DNA from: Diadema setosum
Taxonomy: Eukaryota > Echinodermata > Echinoidea > Diadematoida > Diadematidae
Direction of reading: 5' to 3'
DNA length: 64,000 nucleotides
Assembly: GCF_964275005.1 (NCBI RefSeq)
Contig: NC_092695.1
Location: 7,903,832 to 7,967,831, forward strand
Below the pieces are notes generated by a model. It was given only the letters and a program-made list of their open reading frames with translations, was not told where the DNA came from and searched no databases. Below are positions 13,476-25,649 of the stretch, one piece after another. Numbering within the stretch: position 1 is the first letter of the stretch; every line of letters begins with the position of its first letter. A program made the position numbers and the translations under genes.

Positions 13476-14306
13476 ATTCTTTATTGGCCAAAAATTCATT
13501 ACCAGTTTATTTCTTCATTCATGTATATAATAGCAGTTTTTATGATTTGTTGGACAGCTTCACAATTGCTAACTCATTTCCCCCTGGAGATCACTGTTCT
13601 TTGGCCTTGACAAGAATACAGAAAGTGAATGCGAGGGATCCATCTTATTCTTGTTGATTTCATGCATGTAACGGAAAAGAAATTGACTAATGAAAATCTG
13701 TATGCATTTTATTGGGTCACCTCTGGCACTTTGAATACATCGTGTTTGCGACTCATACATGTCATATCACTAATTAAATTTTGTGAAAACGCTTAAGTTT
13801 TAATACTCTTGTACAATTTATGGTCTGATCTAGAGATTGAAATATTGTTCTCTTTGTCCGATCGTACTCCATGAAAGTTATTCGAACGGGATTATGTGCA
13901 TGCATGTCATTATCTTGTGAATATCACTGAAAAGCGATATTTTCCTATCAGTTTTAAATCTTATTTTTCTATTTGCAAAATATAAATTTCATCGAGGACA
14001 TTTTATACTAGGGAATATAAGATAATAAAACTGCGTTCGGTGAAATATTGAGGAACCCACAGAAAAGCAGTACTATTAGATTAACGTGAGTCCTTCATAC
14101 AAACTATAATAATCCCACGAATAAACCATTACTTAGTATTCAGCTTTTAGCTTGTGTATAATAATTCATATACACATGCCATTAACCATCATAGCACCAA
14201 TGCAGTAATTTCGAAATACGCTCTCGAAGATTGAAGGCATTATTCAAATCTACAGTTCACAATTTATTTTGGCAAGTTGATGTTTTAACGTAAATCGAGA
14301 CGTGTT

Positions 14307-14339
14307 ACCAGGGAGGTGAGAGGAAAGCACCTCCCTGGT
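14307..14339. other. Perfect 12-bp stem-loop
   Basis: ACCAGGGAGGTG and CACCTCCCTGGT form an exact stem around a 9-base AGAGGAAAG loop, alone in AT-rich DNA. No gene or longer inverted repeat around it. Confidence 0.7.
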
Positions 14340-15101
14340 GTTACTGATGCCGTGTGAACATGAATACCGCTTCTGCTATAACAGTAGCGAATAAAGTATT
14401 AAAGCGTGTAATTATCTTAAGCGATGTTTTTCAATGTATCAAATAATGTTAGTACATCTAAAACTTTTTCTTTTTCGTCATCTTCTTTCTTTTTTTTTTT
14501 TGTTCTGTTTATTTGTTTGTTGTTTTCTTTAACATCTAACAAACCGATCCTCTCCTTGTAATAAACGATTTAGGGCATGATATAGCTATATTAAAAAAAA
14601 ATAAAGATTTTATCTATGTTTATCGCACTATCATTGTCACAACTGACATCGAAATACACAGTTCTCCTTGTTTCTGTATATACTTGGAGCTTGTTTGCAT
14701 AAAGTAGATAACATACCTGTGATAGGCCATACTTACATCGTGATAATCTTAGAATTGCGATGGAAAATCTATGTGAATCTATTTGTGAAATAGGTACTCC
14801 GAATAATTCCACACACCATGCAATTAATTGATGTTTGCCAATGTTACAGTTGGTCTAATTAGACCAGTAATATAGATTATGTATTTTTCATCGTTTCATT
14901 TCTTTGTTATCATTGACATATTACTATGTTATGATATATTTCATATGCATTCTGAAATTATTGTAAGTATTGTTGATAGTTTATGTTTATATCATCAGCG
15001 TCATAATTATCCCATTGATTAAATATATACAATGGTATATAGATGAATTTAATATGAATATATTTTATTGGTATATTGGTGTTACTGTTGTTTGCATTTC
15101 A

Positions 15102-15355
15102 GTGTTCCATGTCCTATACAAGCTTGACTTTTTAGTGGAACACTTTTTTTTTCCATCGTGATCCCACTTCTTCTTTTTTGTTACCATGAGAAAGTGTGCA
15201 TTGCTTCTTTCTTTGTAATAATATCATGCGTGCAAGTATTGTGTTCAATGACCTGTCCTTATCAGTTGAATGAAAGTCAAATTGACACACGTACTGCTTT
15301 GAATCATGTTTTTATTATGGAAATAAAAAATAAACTACTGAATTGAATTGACTTG
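15102..15355 (+). mobile_element. Probable 3' end of a non-LTR retrotransposon (LINE)
   Basis: A stem GTGTTCCA...TGGAACAC encloses TACAAGCTT. The segment ends GGAAATAAAAAATAAACTAC then TGAATTGAATTGAC, a short tandem tail typical of CR1/L2-like LINEs. Partner at 39434 shares the stem-loop layout. Only 3' sequence is present. Confidence 0.5.
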
Positions 15356-15539
15356 ATCGCTTTCCTATACATCATTTCATATGCGTGATGCAACGCAATT
15401 ATAAAGAATTATATCCAGGCACGGACTGGATAGAAATCGTTATCATTATCACCATTCTCTAATTTTAGTTTTTTAAAGGTTGTATTATACCATTGTCAGT
15501 CTTATTATCTTCGTACAATAAACTTCATCGTCCTTCTAC

Positions 15540-15776
15540 CGAAAGTTCGTAATTTCACAAATGAAATAAAATGGTACGTTATTCTGAAGGTTCGTTAATC
15601 CGACAATGAAATAAGGGTCGTTATTCGGAAGGTTCATAAATATAAGATAAGGTTTACCATTTTGAGGGCTTGTTAATATGCACCTTTTCATTTTCGGGTT
15701 AACGAACCTTATTTCACTTTCGGTTTAACCTTCGGAATAGGGAACTTTTTTTTCGGATTGATGAACCTTCGGAATG
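15540..15776. repeat. Iterated GTTCGTTAATCCGAA array, copy 2
   Basis: Same motif as 12685-13062: forward GAAGGTTCGTTAATCCGA on the left and inverted TTCGGATTGATGAACCTTCG on the right, with AATGAAATAAG spacers. Confidence 0.75.
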
Positions 15777-16090
15777 ATTTGAACGAGCTTCTTACACCTA
15801 TAATGGATTATATTGTGGTCTCCCACTGATATTCACTTTGCCTCAGGCATCACGTGACAAAACTCGGCGGTGCGTGGAGTTACTCTTCTTTAGTGTGGAA
15901 AAAACTCCCAAAGGAACTCGCCTTATTGCCCTCAATATCTCTCTTCAAAATAATCTCAAGAGGTTCTTAGCCTTCTCTCTGAATTTCCTATGACAGTTTT
16001 CATTATGTATAGTGCATTGATTTATTGGATTCAACTGGAATGCGCTCTATAAACACTGCTCTGTTGTTATCATTATTATAAGATCATTAA

Positions 16091-16260
16091 AGAAGAAATC
16101 CACTCCAAAATTTTATCAATTTTATAGGAAAGAGAAAACAATCCCTGCAGAACAGTGCAAAACTGATCAAAATCGGATAAGAAATAATGAAGTTATGACA
16201 TTCCGAATTTTTTTGCAAAACACTTCTTGACCAGTAGTTACGAATATTCAAATCAGCAAG
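16091..16260. repeat. Fragment resembling one end of a TTAA-type MITE
   Basis: TTAA then AGAAGAAATCCACTCCAAAA, followed by the AATCGGATAAGAAATAATGA and AGTTATGACATT words shared with the inner parts of the other TTAA elements. No inverted partner end found, so it is taken as truncated. Confidence 0.4.
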
Positions 16261-17078
16261 CTGATGAGGTCACGCTCTCACTATTTCTTCTTCATTTTAT
16301 ATACAGAAATAAAAAGAAACTCATATTTCAGCTGTATAGGCTTAATTAATATAAAATTTACCTTAAAACTACCCAAAATAAAAAAGAACAGAATATTACC
16401 TCTGATATATTTTGGTATGGGAATATGTTTTTTACCTATATTAGTTAAAAATAACATTTTTCCGAATTCCATATAGGGCCTATAACATACATGAAAAAAT
16501 TGTGATTGCATGACATCATCAACTCCCCTATATTTTCAGAAAAAATAATGTGAAATTTCAAAATGTCATACCTTCCTTCTTTTCTTTTCTTTTTTTTTTT
16601 CATTGTTGGATCGTTGGATCGTTCTGTATGGATTTTTTTCTCTTTCTTTTGGAGTTTATTTATTTTGGATGGAGTTCTTCATTAACTTTTGCTTTTGCCT
16701 TTTTTTTTTCAATCCTCTCCTCGATAGCATGCTATATTTGTCAATTGCTTTGCTTGCTACTTTTTGTGTCTAATGCACTATCGACGCAAATAGTCCATTA
16801 CATACGATTCTTTTGGTGCTGGAACCTAAAAATTAGAAATATATACCAATGAATATTGCAATTAAAGCTAATGAATCTACTCCACGACTCGTGCATAATA
16901 TCAAATGCTCGCTGAACAATTCGCTGGAGTAGCTAAATAAACGTTTACTAAGTGCACCTTTTACAAAATATATTGTGTATTGTTTGGTCTCAGTGACCTC
17001 CAGACTGCGGACGCAGATAAGATACGGGCAGATAGAACGATTACAATCGTAAACATAATCCGGTTTTAGTTGCATGAG

Positions 17079-17080
<2 letters not shown>

Positions 17081-17142
<62 letters not shown>
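17081..17142. repeat. (TA)n microsatellite
   Basis: About 62 bases of perfect TA; produces a poly Tyr-Ile open frame. Confidence 0.95.
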
Positions 17143-17146
<4 letters not shown>

Positions 17147-17667
17147 CCGTTAAGGAAGCAATGCCTGCTAAACGAACGTGTCTCAATTTGGTCAGTGTAT
17201 TATAACGCACAAATTACAGGAAATCCACTGCATTTGCTCATATGCATGGAACAATTCTTCTTGTTATACTCATAGAGACGGATCTTTCACATCAGTACAA
17301 TTCGAATCACTTGCAGACGTTCATGACGACAGCGTATTTAGGCAAGGACTTCAGTAGAGAAACAAACAAAAAATAAAATGAAGAACTGAAGACATGCTAG
17401 CTTTTCCTTCCACGCCTTCCACAGGGACGTCTGCTAGGGAAGAACGGGTGATTTACCGAGAAAACGCCAAAGGTTAAGGGGCGTTGGTTCGAGGGGCGTT
17501 GCCTCGACTCGATAGAGCCTGCACCCCCTAATGACGCAAAGAGGGATCGTCCGTGCGTAAGCGTTCTCGGTATAGCACGCCATTCTTTGCAAGAGAGTAC
17601 CTAGGTTTTCTATACAAGTATAGTATAGTTCCTTTAGTTTTTCAAGGCCCCTTCCAACCAGATTTCT

Positions 17668-17975
17668 ACACTCTAAAAAATACCTAGTCAGATATGACTA
17701 GAATCTCGTCGTATTTGACTAGATTATAGGATCCCAGGGGCACTTACTCTGTTCTAGTCATTTTTACTAGAAAAAACTAGTCACAGATTTTGAGTAGAAA
17801 TCTAGTCAATGTTTATGACTAGAAAATCTAGTTGGTTTGACCGGTTTCTAGTAAAAGATGATTAGAATATACTGATCAGTTATTTGACTAGATATGTAGT
17901 CAGTGTTGTGATTCATGAATCTAGTCAAATTCAACTAGTTTCTATTCAAAATGACCAGAACATCTTTTCAATCTC
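17668..17975. repeat. Iterated GACTAG element with CTACACTCTAAAAAA end
   Basis: Begins CTACACTCTAAAAAATACCT and contains about fifteen ACTAGT, GACTAG or TCTAGTCA words on both strands. The right end is not clearly an inverse of the left, so it may be truncated. Related to 32550-32690. Confidence 0.65.
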
Positions 17976-18869
17976 ACCAATCACACATCAGTCACAATTC
18001 AAAATCAATTATGAATGCAATGACAAATTGTGTAACATTTAACTGACACAAATGCATATTTTATTCTGAACCAATAATCATCGGAACATGCTACTCGTAA
18101 CACTGAGTATAAAGCTTGCAATGAATATTGCATTGATTCATGAACATCTATGATTTTTCATTCATTTTCTTTCATGACTCTCTCTTTGCAAATTGAAAAT
18201 TCAGCATTATCAACAATGTGTGTAGAATACAAGGCATGTACACGAACGTTTGTTTTTTTTTTCTCAAAATTAACATTCATTTTCACTCGGCCTTCCATGA
18301 CATTCTACCTTGTCACATATCTCAAGTTTCCTAGATCATAACAAACGAGGCATCATGTAAACTACAATAATCAGGCTTTCAGTTGATAGCACATTTAACA
18401 ATGGCAAGTTAATGATGATAGAGATCTAATTGATCGAAATGGGCTTACAAAAAAAAATGTTTCGGATAAAAAGTTCACATAGACAATTTGATAATTGATA
18501 TTTGATAATATTGAGTGATTGATTTGATCAGGGAGCCCCACATACACACAGCTCTCCTGCATTGCGTTCGCACGCCCAGTCAATTGGCGAGTATATACAT
18601 GTATAGATAACGGAGATCAAATATTTGAAAAGAGTCAAAAAGTATGATTGTTCTCATTGGGTACGCTCAAACCCGGCCATCTTTGATCTCATACACAATG
18701 CTGAATCATTGTGCAGACTTCCATTCGGTTTGTAGATTCTGAAGTTGAACAATAAAACAATGAAATATCTTTTTTTGGCTCATATCTCAAATTGCCAATG
18801 CTGATGAAGCCTTTTTTGATGAAGCATTTTTCTGAGGAAGATGACGGTTTTGAGATTCGAATTATGTTT

Positions 18870-19035
18870 AACTAAAAATGTCGCTATGGCGACTGGCATG
18901 CCTCCGCCATATCACATTATTCTCCATTAGGTGCAGGACATATTGCCAGTGTAAGACCGTATGTTACATGACTGGTACATAATAAATTTCTGGTGATTAT
19001 ACACAAAGTTCCATGACAGTACTTAAGAGCCACTT
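18870..19035 (+). repeat. Dispersed repeat copy 1 (AATGTCGCT...GGCATGCCTCCGCC)
   Basis: Shares CATGCCTCCGCCATATCACA, ATTGCCAGTGT, ACATGACTGG and CCATGACAGTACTTA with 22544-22709 in the same orientation, about 85-90% identical by eye. The following 350 bases contain AATTTTAGCA words and TGACCTTTGACC-like boxes. Confidence 0.75.
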
Positions 19036-19736
19036 TCAATATATGGATGAGCAAAATTTTAGCATTTTCACTTGACCCAAAACTTTTCCTACACAATCAT
19101 TGTGCATTAATTTGTGTATATTTATGTATGAATATACATATTTTCTCCGAATGAATATGGAGAAAGTAGTGTAATTTTAGCATTCAATAATGCAATTTTA
19201 GCATTTTAAGGTGACCTTTGACCCTTGATCTTTGATTTCATGTCCCAAAACATCCACAGAGAAGCAATGTCAGGCAACACATGTACATTGTATATGCATT
19301 ACGTTTCATGAAGATACCGTGAACCATTTCAAAGATATGAAGAAAAATGTGAAATTTTAGCACTGTCACTGGACCTTTGACTTTTGACCTTTGAAATTAC
19401 GTTGTTACTCCAACAAAGCATAGAATAAAAACGAATCAACCAAATATTATGATCTTGGTGTCATTTTCTTTTGCATCATATAGACTATTTAATCTAGGCA
19501 ACACAAAAAGGGCTTCTACAATAAGGCCACCAAAATCGACCATCCCTCCTTATTATGGCCAGCTCATATAAACCTGGACAATCCCAAAGAAAATTTCCAC
19601 ATGCCACAATCCACAAAATCAACTATATCTTCAGAAATAGATATGTGTTACAAAAACAGATCAATATACGATGTTACTGTTCAATGAACATTTCAATTCA
19701 GCGCCCTAGCTGGTGTACAGTGGAGTCCTTACAGCT

Positions 19737-20037
19737 TTACTCTTGCTCAACGAAGTTATTAAGCAATACAACAGAGGATGTTGGTGGACCATCACCCATT
19801 CCCAGCCCATACACATACTTTTGCAAATATGTTATGTATGACTGCACTGCCAGCAGTAGTTGATGTCCAACACATAAGTAAGTTTGAAGCATACATCTAC
19901 TGCTTTCAGCAGAGATTTGCAAGGGATCGCATCTCCTTCAACAGCCACGAATGCCTGCTCCGGATTCTTTCTCCCCCCGAAGACCAGGACATGAGGTTCT
20001 CGTTTCCCTTCCAAATACATAGGCAGGTTCGTCCCAT
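19737..20037 (-). pseudogene. Candidate last exon of the SAM-like gene, with a frameshift
   Basis: Acceptor TTTTTACATATAG|ATGGGACG in phase with the preceding exon. First frame: YLEGKREPHVLVFGGRKNPE, then AFVAVEGDAIPCKSLLKAVD and CFKLTYVLDINYCWQC, ending at TAA 19832-19834. Second frame: YLQKYVYGLGMGDGPPTSSV up to a stop at 19737-19739. Both halves belong to one conserved domain in the family as I recall it, so a one- or two-base indel near 19835-19850 is likely. Confidence 0.5.
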
Positions 20038-20817
20038 CTATATGTAAAAAAGCAAATAAAGAAATTTCTCTAATAGCTTTAATAAGAGATTAACAAACAG
20101 ATAAAAGACAAATATTCAAAATTTTGATCCACAACTGAGGCATAAAAGAGAAGTGCTTTTGAATAATCTAACCAATATAAAAACACAAACATCAATCAGT
20201 GTATCAAACATGAATTCTGTTGATATACCATCATAAACATTGGGAGATTAATTCATTTTCTGAATTTGGAAAAAAATATTGCCAATGAAAGCCCCCTTCA
20301 TCTACATGATTTTGCCCTGCCACTTTTATATCATTTTTTTTTTTTTTTTTTTTACATTTCCTTCTGCACACCTCTATCTTCAGCCCTTCACCAGTTTATG
20401 GTTTTAATTTACTTGATCTTGCCTTTCAATATATCAAGCAGACAGTGAGATAATTCCAGCTGCAATAAACTATGGACATACGAAGCACATTTTATTATGG
20501 TGACTGTAATTGTTATCATTATCATTAGTAGTAGCACTAGTGGTAATACTGTTATTAGTATTCTTATCATTATCATTAATAGAAATTCCATCGATTACTT
20601 ACTAAATGAACAGGAATCAGCAAGCATTTTCAGAGCAATTTGACTATATGGTGAATTAAAGGATAACTAAATGTCAATTAAAGGATAAAAGGAATGTGTT
20701 CACTTGACTGAATATAGATCTCAAGTGACAAATATTTCATAGCATGTCAACTGACCCATTCACACAACACAGGGTATTGCACTATTTTCAGTGTTAGATC
20801 CCTATTTCTATCATCAC

Positions 20818-20949
20818 CTTCTCGACATTGATGAATGCAGGCATGCTCTCTTCCATAGCTGCACGCTGTACACTTCTCTGCCCGTTTCTTCACCCCAGCT
20901 GGAAACAACAGAGGAAGAACTTGTAGAGCCAGGTTGCTCTTCTCATCAT
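20818..20949 (-). CDS. Candidate internal exon of the SAM-like gene
   Basis: Acceptor GTTCTCCTTAG|ATGATG joins in phase to the preceding exon. Encodes NLALQVLPLLFPAGVKKRAE and then a Cys/His-rich CTACSYGREHACIHQC stretch that could bind metal. The donor is proposed at CGAGAAG|GTGATG; reading through instead gives 18 more residues and a stop. Confidence 0.45.
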
Positions 20950-21351
20950 CTAAGGAGAACACAAACATTAGCAAACAAGTTCATGAAATGTGGCACGTGG
21001 AGTTTTATTACCTTTTTAATACTTTCTCTCTGTAAAAATTCAAATGACAAAGAAGATACACATTTCAATTCCAATCATCCCTTATAAAGGTTGCATTCTC
21101 TAGAGGGTTGCATTTTTTCTCATTCTATTACCAAAATTAGTTTTATTTCATTTATTCATATCAGAGTTTTTAATTTTAAATCTTTATCAAGACTCAGGAA
21201 AAGATTCATATTTTTCAAGGATTTCAAAAGATCAATAGATTATGTATCAAATTAAAAAACATTCAATGGTCTTTTAACCTGGTATTTGAAACAAAGAGAA
21301 ACTTAATGCATGAGTGAACACATTCATTTTTCTCTTCTAATGGATCCAACA

Positions 21352-21366
21352 CCCCCCCCCCCCCGT

Positions 21367-21400
<34 letters not shown>
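21352..21400. repeat. Poly-C then poly-A run
   Basis: About 13 C, GTC, then 33 A in AT-rich DNA. The A run could be a retroposed tail, but no body was recognised. Confidence 0.9.
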
Positions 21401-21402
<2 letters not shown>

Positions 21403-22003
21403 ACTACAGATGAATCCTCGACTGCACAGGGTCAAAATTTATGTCTCCACCTTTGCCAGATCAGGAATATGACAGTGTCAATTTGAAATGTATTACACAA
21501 AGTGGAAAATAAAATCTACTTAAATGACGTTGCGTCAGGCCCATTTCATATTGATCTAAAGGTTCTCAACACTTAACCTGATTAAGCCCGGGCTATTTTG
21601 GCGGGGCAGCAGCTCGGGAAGGGTGTGATGTGAAAAACAAGTGTGTTATGCAAATAGTGGCTGCCGGCCAGATCAAATAATGTCAACGGTGGGCGAGGTC
21701 GAAGGTCATTGACATTACGTTTGCACATAACCATGCAGATTCCCCATCTATAGGCCAATGTTGTGATCCCAACTCTAATATGATCGTTGTCCCTCTCATA
21801 TGCAAGTATGATTCATGTTTGATCCACCAAATAAATAGTTAGCACAAGAGTGTCCTTTTCACTTATATAAACGCAATGACCTTGACCTTTAAAATTGTGA
21901 CCCCAATATCTGCTTAGATCATTGTCCCTCCTATATAATGCATACATGAGTCAAATGGTTAAGTTCCCGTGAGAATTGTGCTATTTTCATGGTAATGTGA
22001 TAC

Positions 22004-22152
22004 CTGAATGTGGATCTTCGACATTGAGAATCTTCTTCCACTGCACTTGTTTTTCTGCATATTCCAGTACTCTTGCTGACATTTTCGGCCATTTTTCGAA
22101 GAGGGCATCTGCAGAGTTCACTTTCGAAAAGTATCCGAAAGCCTTGATCAAC
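22004..22152 (-). CDS. Candidate internal exon of the SAM-like gene
   Basis: Acceptor TATATATCACAG|G and donor CATTCAG|GTATCA. It is open throughout and encodes LIKAFGYFSKVNSADALFEK followed by WPKMSARVLEYAEKQVQWKK. The W-P-K and V-L-E-Y-A spacing resembles the middle block of the same family. Confidence 0.5.
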
Positions 22153-22543
22153 CTGTGATATATAAAATCAGAAGTTAACATGTAGGCCTTTCATTATAAA
22201 ATTAACAAACCCCAATCATAACTTATGCATCATCAGAAATAGGATTTCATGATTAATTATTAAAAGATATTGAAAATTTCATGGTAAGAGCAAAGGGAAA
22301 ACACATAGGATGTTCAAAATAAGACATTTTGGGATCAAAAGTCAAATTTATCCATTTATAAGATGTTACCACCTTATCCTACCTCATTCTCAATTACATT
22401 TTGGAAATCCTCTGGAAATTCATTTTTGAAAATGTATATCTTTAGGGATAGAATTGAAATATTTTAAGTTATGACCACTTTGATCCTGATAGGTGCACAA
22501 CATTTAGGTGTCCTAAAGGATACTTTTTTGTTTAACTTAAAAA

Positions 22544-22709
22544 CCAGAAATGTCGCTGTCGGACCACTGGTATGCCTCCGCCATATCACATTATTCTCCT
22601 AATGGGTACAGCACATATTGCCAGTGTGAGACCATAATATAACATGACTGGCACACAATCATTTTCTGGGGATTATAAACCCAGTTCCATGACAGTACTT
22701 AGAGCCACA
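22544..22709 (+). repeat. Dispersed repeat copy 2
   Basis: Matches 18870-19035; lies between candidate exons of the SAM-like gene. Confidence 0.75.
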
Positions 22710-22739
22710 TCAGTTTGTCGAATTTCCCTTTAGATATGT

Positions 22740-23580
22740 CAGTGTCATTAGACTTTTAATTCTAGACTTAATTATAGTACGTACACAGCCCTGTCGCTCA
22801 ACCGGCTCCGCACGGCGTCTGGTCGGGCTATTCTAAAATCTAGACTAAGTCTAAAACTATTTTACACGCAACTGCGCGCTTGCATAGTGAATGAGTGTGG
22901 ACCTATTTCACGATAATGCCTCTAGGGCTTCTCACTATTTAGGGGTTCTATATGAAGGCTAGACCTTTTGTCTGGAACTGGTGGTAGTTTCTACAGTAGA
23001 CCTATAGATCCGAGGTCTAGGCTACCATTGTACCAAGCGCAAGTGTCAGTTAGATCTAGACCAAATGAGAAGAGGACTGAAAGGGCTTTAGACTAGCAAA
23101 AATGAATACGTTGTAGTTAGAAGATCTAGACTAGATGTTCAATTACCAAGTATTTAGATCTATGTGTATTTGACTATATTTCTAGCTTATCGTATCAGGA
23201 AAAGATCAAGCAACTAAGACTAACTACTACTAGATTCTAGTACGGTACTTTACACGCACGTGCACGCGTGCGAAGAAGTGAATGAGGACCTATTTCACAA
23301 TAATGCCTCTAGACCTAGTACTTTACCTACATCCTTTATAGATCTACTAGAGTTCTTCTACATGAAGGCTAGACCTTTTGTCTGGTACTAGGCATCTACT
23401 GGTACTGGTAGATAGGTCTAGGTCTACACTACAGTACAGAGACTCGATAGATAGATCACCGGTCTATAGAATCTAGGCTACCATTGTACCAAGTGCAGTT
23501 AGAACTAGGTGCCAAATAGATCTTGGACCGAAGGAAAGAGGACGGGTGGGGACTGACAGGGATGAGCCAAAATGAATTAA
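22740..23580. repeat. Tandemly duplicated, TCTAGA-rich segment
   Basis: Blocks ATTTTACACGCA, GGACCTATTTCAC, ATAATGCCTCTAG, ATGAAGGCTAGACCTTTTGT and CTAGGCTACCATTGTACCAA occur in the same order at about 22860-23110 and 23250-23575. Between them TCTAGAC/GTCTAGA words recur. Non-coding. Confidence 0.7.
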
Positions 23581-24109
23581 GCCCCCTAAAATGGCGGAGA
23601 TCGGCTCGTTCGCCTGTGACTTGCGAGTGCGCGGTTGTTTGTGAATTCATTCGAAAAGTGAACCTTCTGCTAATTGAAAGGTGGTGAAGTGCGGTAAATC
23701 TGATTACATCACCGTAATCGTCTCTAACCAAATTAGTAAAGACCTCCCAATATTGTAACAGCATATCTATCTTACAATTGCTTGAAACCATATTTGTCAA
23801 AAAGCCGATTTTGGGGGGATTTTTTTTTTTTTTTTTTTTTTGGCAATGTTCACCGATGTTTACCCTGCTAATCATTGCCGCCCAACAACGCAACGGTTCA
23901 TGCAGCACGTTTTACACATTTAGGCTAGGCGCGAACAATTTGAGGCAACTTGATAGGCCCAAGGCAGCAGCAGCTCTCCCCCGAGCTCGCCCAATTCGTT
24001 AGCGAATTATCTTTTTAGATAATACTGAATCAATACCTAATATGAAGCTGTACACTACAAGCTTCTAAACACGATTTAGAATATGCTACAAAATAAATAC
24101 AGCACTTAC

Positions 24110-24173
24110 CCTCAAAATTTTTGATAAATTTGTCGAGGCCCCACTCAGAAAGCTTGTCATCCACAAACTCCAT
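24110..24173 (-). CDS. Candidate exon 1 of the SAM-like gene
   Basis: ATG at 24173 and a strong donor GAGG|GTAAGT. It encodes MEFVDDKLSEWGLDKFIKNF, which looks like the first helix of a SAM-type domain (conserved W-L and F spacing). The upstream 154 bases separate this start from the outer end of the 8.1-kb foldback element. Confidence 0.5.
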
Positions 24174-24327
24174 TTTGATCAAGTACAATTTGTACGTACT
24201 GTACTATAACGTACGTACACGTACGTGGCGCTTGCTAGGGTAGATACGTTACATATACGCTCAGCATACATTCCTCACGGATCGTGCGATCGAGTACGCT
24301 TTTGCTCTCTGCCTGCGCCGCCATCTA

Positions 24328-25640
24328 TAGTCCGGGAGCCAGCGGGGGTCAGCCTAGCTAAAAAGGTTACCAATTTTTATGTGTATAGCAATTTAGTACA
24401 TATGCCCCTGAGTATGGAAATGCACGTCTGGCTGGTCATAGGTGGTGGGTGTGGCCAGGAGGGCCACAAAAAGGACCCCCCAAAATTAGGCTAGCCTAGC
24501 TGGAAAAGTAACCCCATGAAAACAACTGGAACTTGTTCGTTACACTTACAGGATAAATGAATGACCATTGCCAGACGTTTTAAGTGGTGGGGGGTAGCCG
24601 CCAGACGCTCTTAAAGGCCCAACTCCAGCTAGGCTAGCCTAGCTGGAAAAGTAACCTCATGAAAACCACTGGAACTTGTTCGTTACACTTACAGGATAAA
24701 TGAATGACCATTGCCAGACGTTTTAAGTGGTGGGGGGTAGCCGCCAGACGCCCTTAAAGACCCAATTTTTTCCAGCTAGGCTAGCCTAGCTGAAAAAGTA
24801 ACCTCATGAAACCCACTGGAACTTGTTCGTTACACTTACAGGATAAATGAATGACCATTGCCAGACGTTTTAAGTGGTGGGGGGTAGCCGCCAGACGCCC
24901 TTAAAGACCCAACTTTTTCCAGCTAGGCTAGCCTAGCTGAAAAAGTAACCTCATGAAACCCACTGGAACTTGTTCGTTACACTTACAGGATAAATGAATG
25001 ACCATTGCCAGACGTTTTAAGTGGTGGGGGGTAGCCGCCAGACGCCCTTAAAGACCCAAATTTTTCCAGCTAGGCTAGCCTAGCTGAAAAAGTAACCTTG
25101 TGAAACCCACTGGAACTTGTTCGTTACACTTACAGGATAAATGAATGACCATTGCCATACGTTTTAAGTGGTGGGGGTAGCCGCCAGACGCCCTTAAAGA
25201 CCCAACTTTTTCCAGCTAGGCTTGCCTAGCTGAACAAGTAACCTTGTGAAACCCACTGGAACTTGTTCTTTACACTTACAGGATATATACATGACCGTTG
25301 CCAACAACGTTTTAAATGGTGGTGGTGGTGGGGGGGGGGGGGTAGCCGCCAGACGCCCTCAAAGACCCAATTTTACCAGCTAGACTAACCTATATATAGC
25401 TGGAAAAATAACCTGAAACCCACTGGAACTTGTTCTTGTGATACACTCAAAGGATAATTGAATGATTGTTGCCAGACAATAGCCGCCAGACGCCCAAAGA
25501 CCAAACTCTTACCAGCTAGGCTAGCCTAGCTGAAAATTAGGAAAGTAACCCCATGAAACTCACTGGAACTTGTTCTTACGCTTTCAGTGGTGGGGCGTAG
25601 CCCCCAGACGCTCTCAAAGACCCAATTTTACCAGGTATAA
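24328..25640 (+). repeat. Left arm of the foldback element: tip plus tandem 147-bp array
   Basis: Palindrome cores lie at about 24487 (partial), 24627, 24774, 24921, 25068, 25214, 25378 and 25516. The spacing is exactly 147 for three consecutive steps, then drifts in the more diverged inner units, which also carry a poly-G expansion near 25330. Central units are nearly identical, suggesting recent homogenisation. Confidence 0.9.
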
Positions 25641-25649
25641 GGTTCACAT

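Larger units (their letters stand above)
13063..15101. other. No gene seen
   Basis: AT-rich DNA holding the hammerhead-like motif near 13430 and the short stem-loop at 14307; otherwise unremarkable. Confidence 0.5.
19737..24173 (-). pseudogene. SAM-like multi-exon gene, probably broken or incompletely seen
   Basis: Four minus-strand segments have GT-AG borders and read like an uncharacterised family, expanded in fish and marine invertebrates, that starts with a SAM-like helix and ends with a conserved WQ/YLQK-VYG block (recalled, not searched). Exons: 24173-24110, 22152-22004, 20949-20818 and 20037-19737. The last three join in phase. Exon 1 ends in phase 1 but the next recognised exon needs phase 2, so one exon (the rest of the SAM-like domain) is missing or was not recognised. 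In the last exon the frame meets TAA at 19832-19834 while the conserved tail continues in another frame. It may therefore be a decaying copy, a sequencing error or an unusual splice. Function unknown. Confidence 0.5.

Noticed and set aside
16833-17210. 125-codon open frame with an Ile-Tyr repeat
   Set aside because: Created by the (TA)n microsatellite at 17081-17142.
23456-23908. 150-codon minus-strand open frame between SAM-like exons
   Set aside because: Runs through a poly-A/T run and the duplicated TCTAGA region; no splice-phase fit with the flanking exons and no family resemblance.
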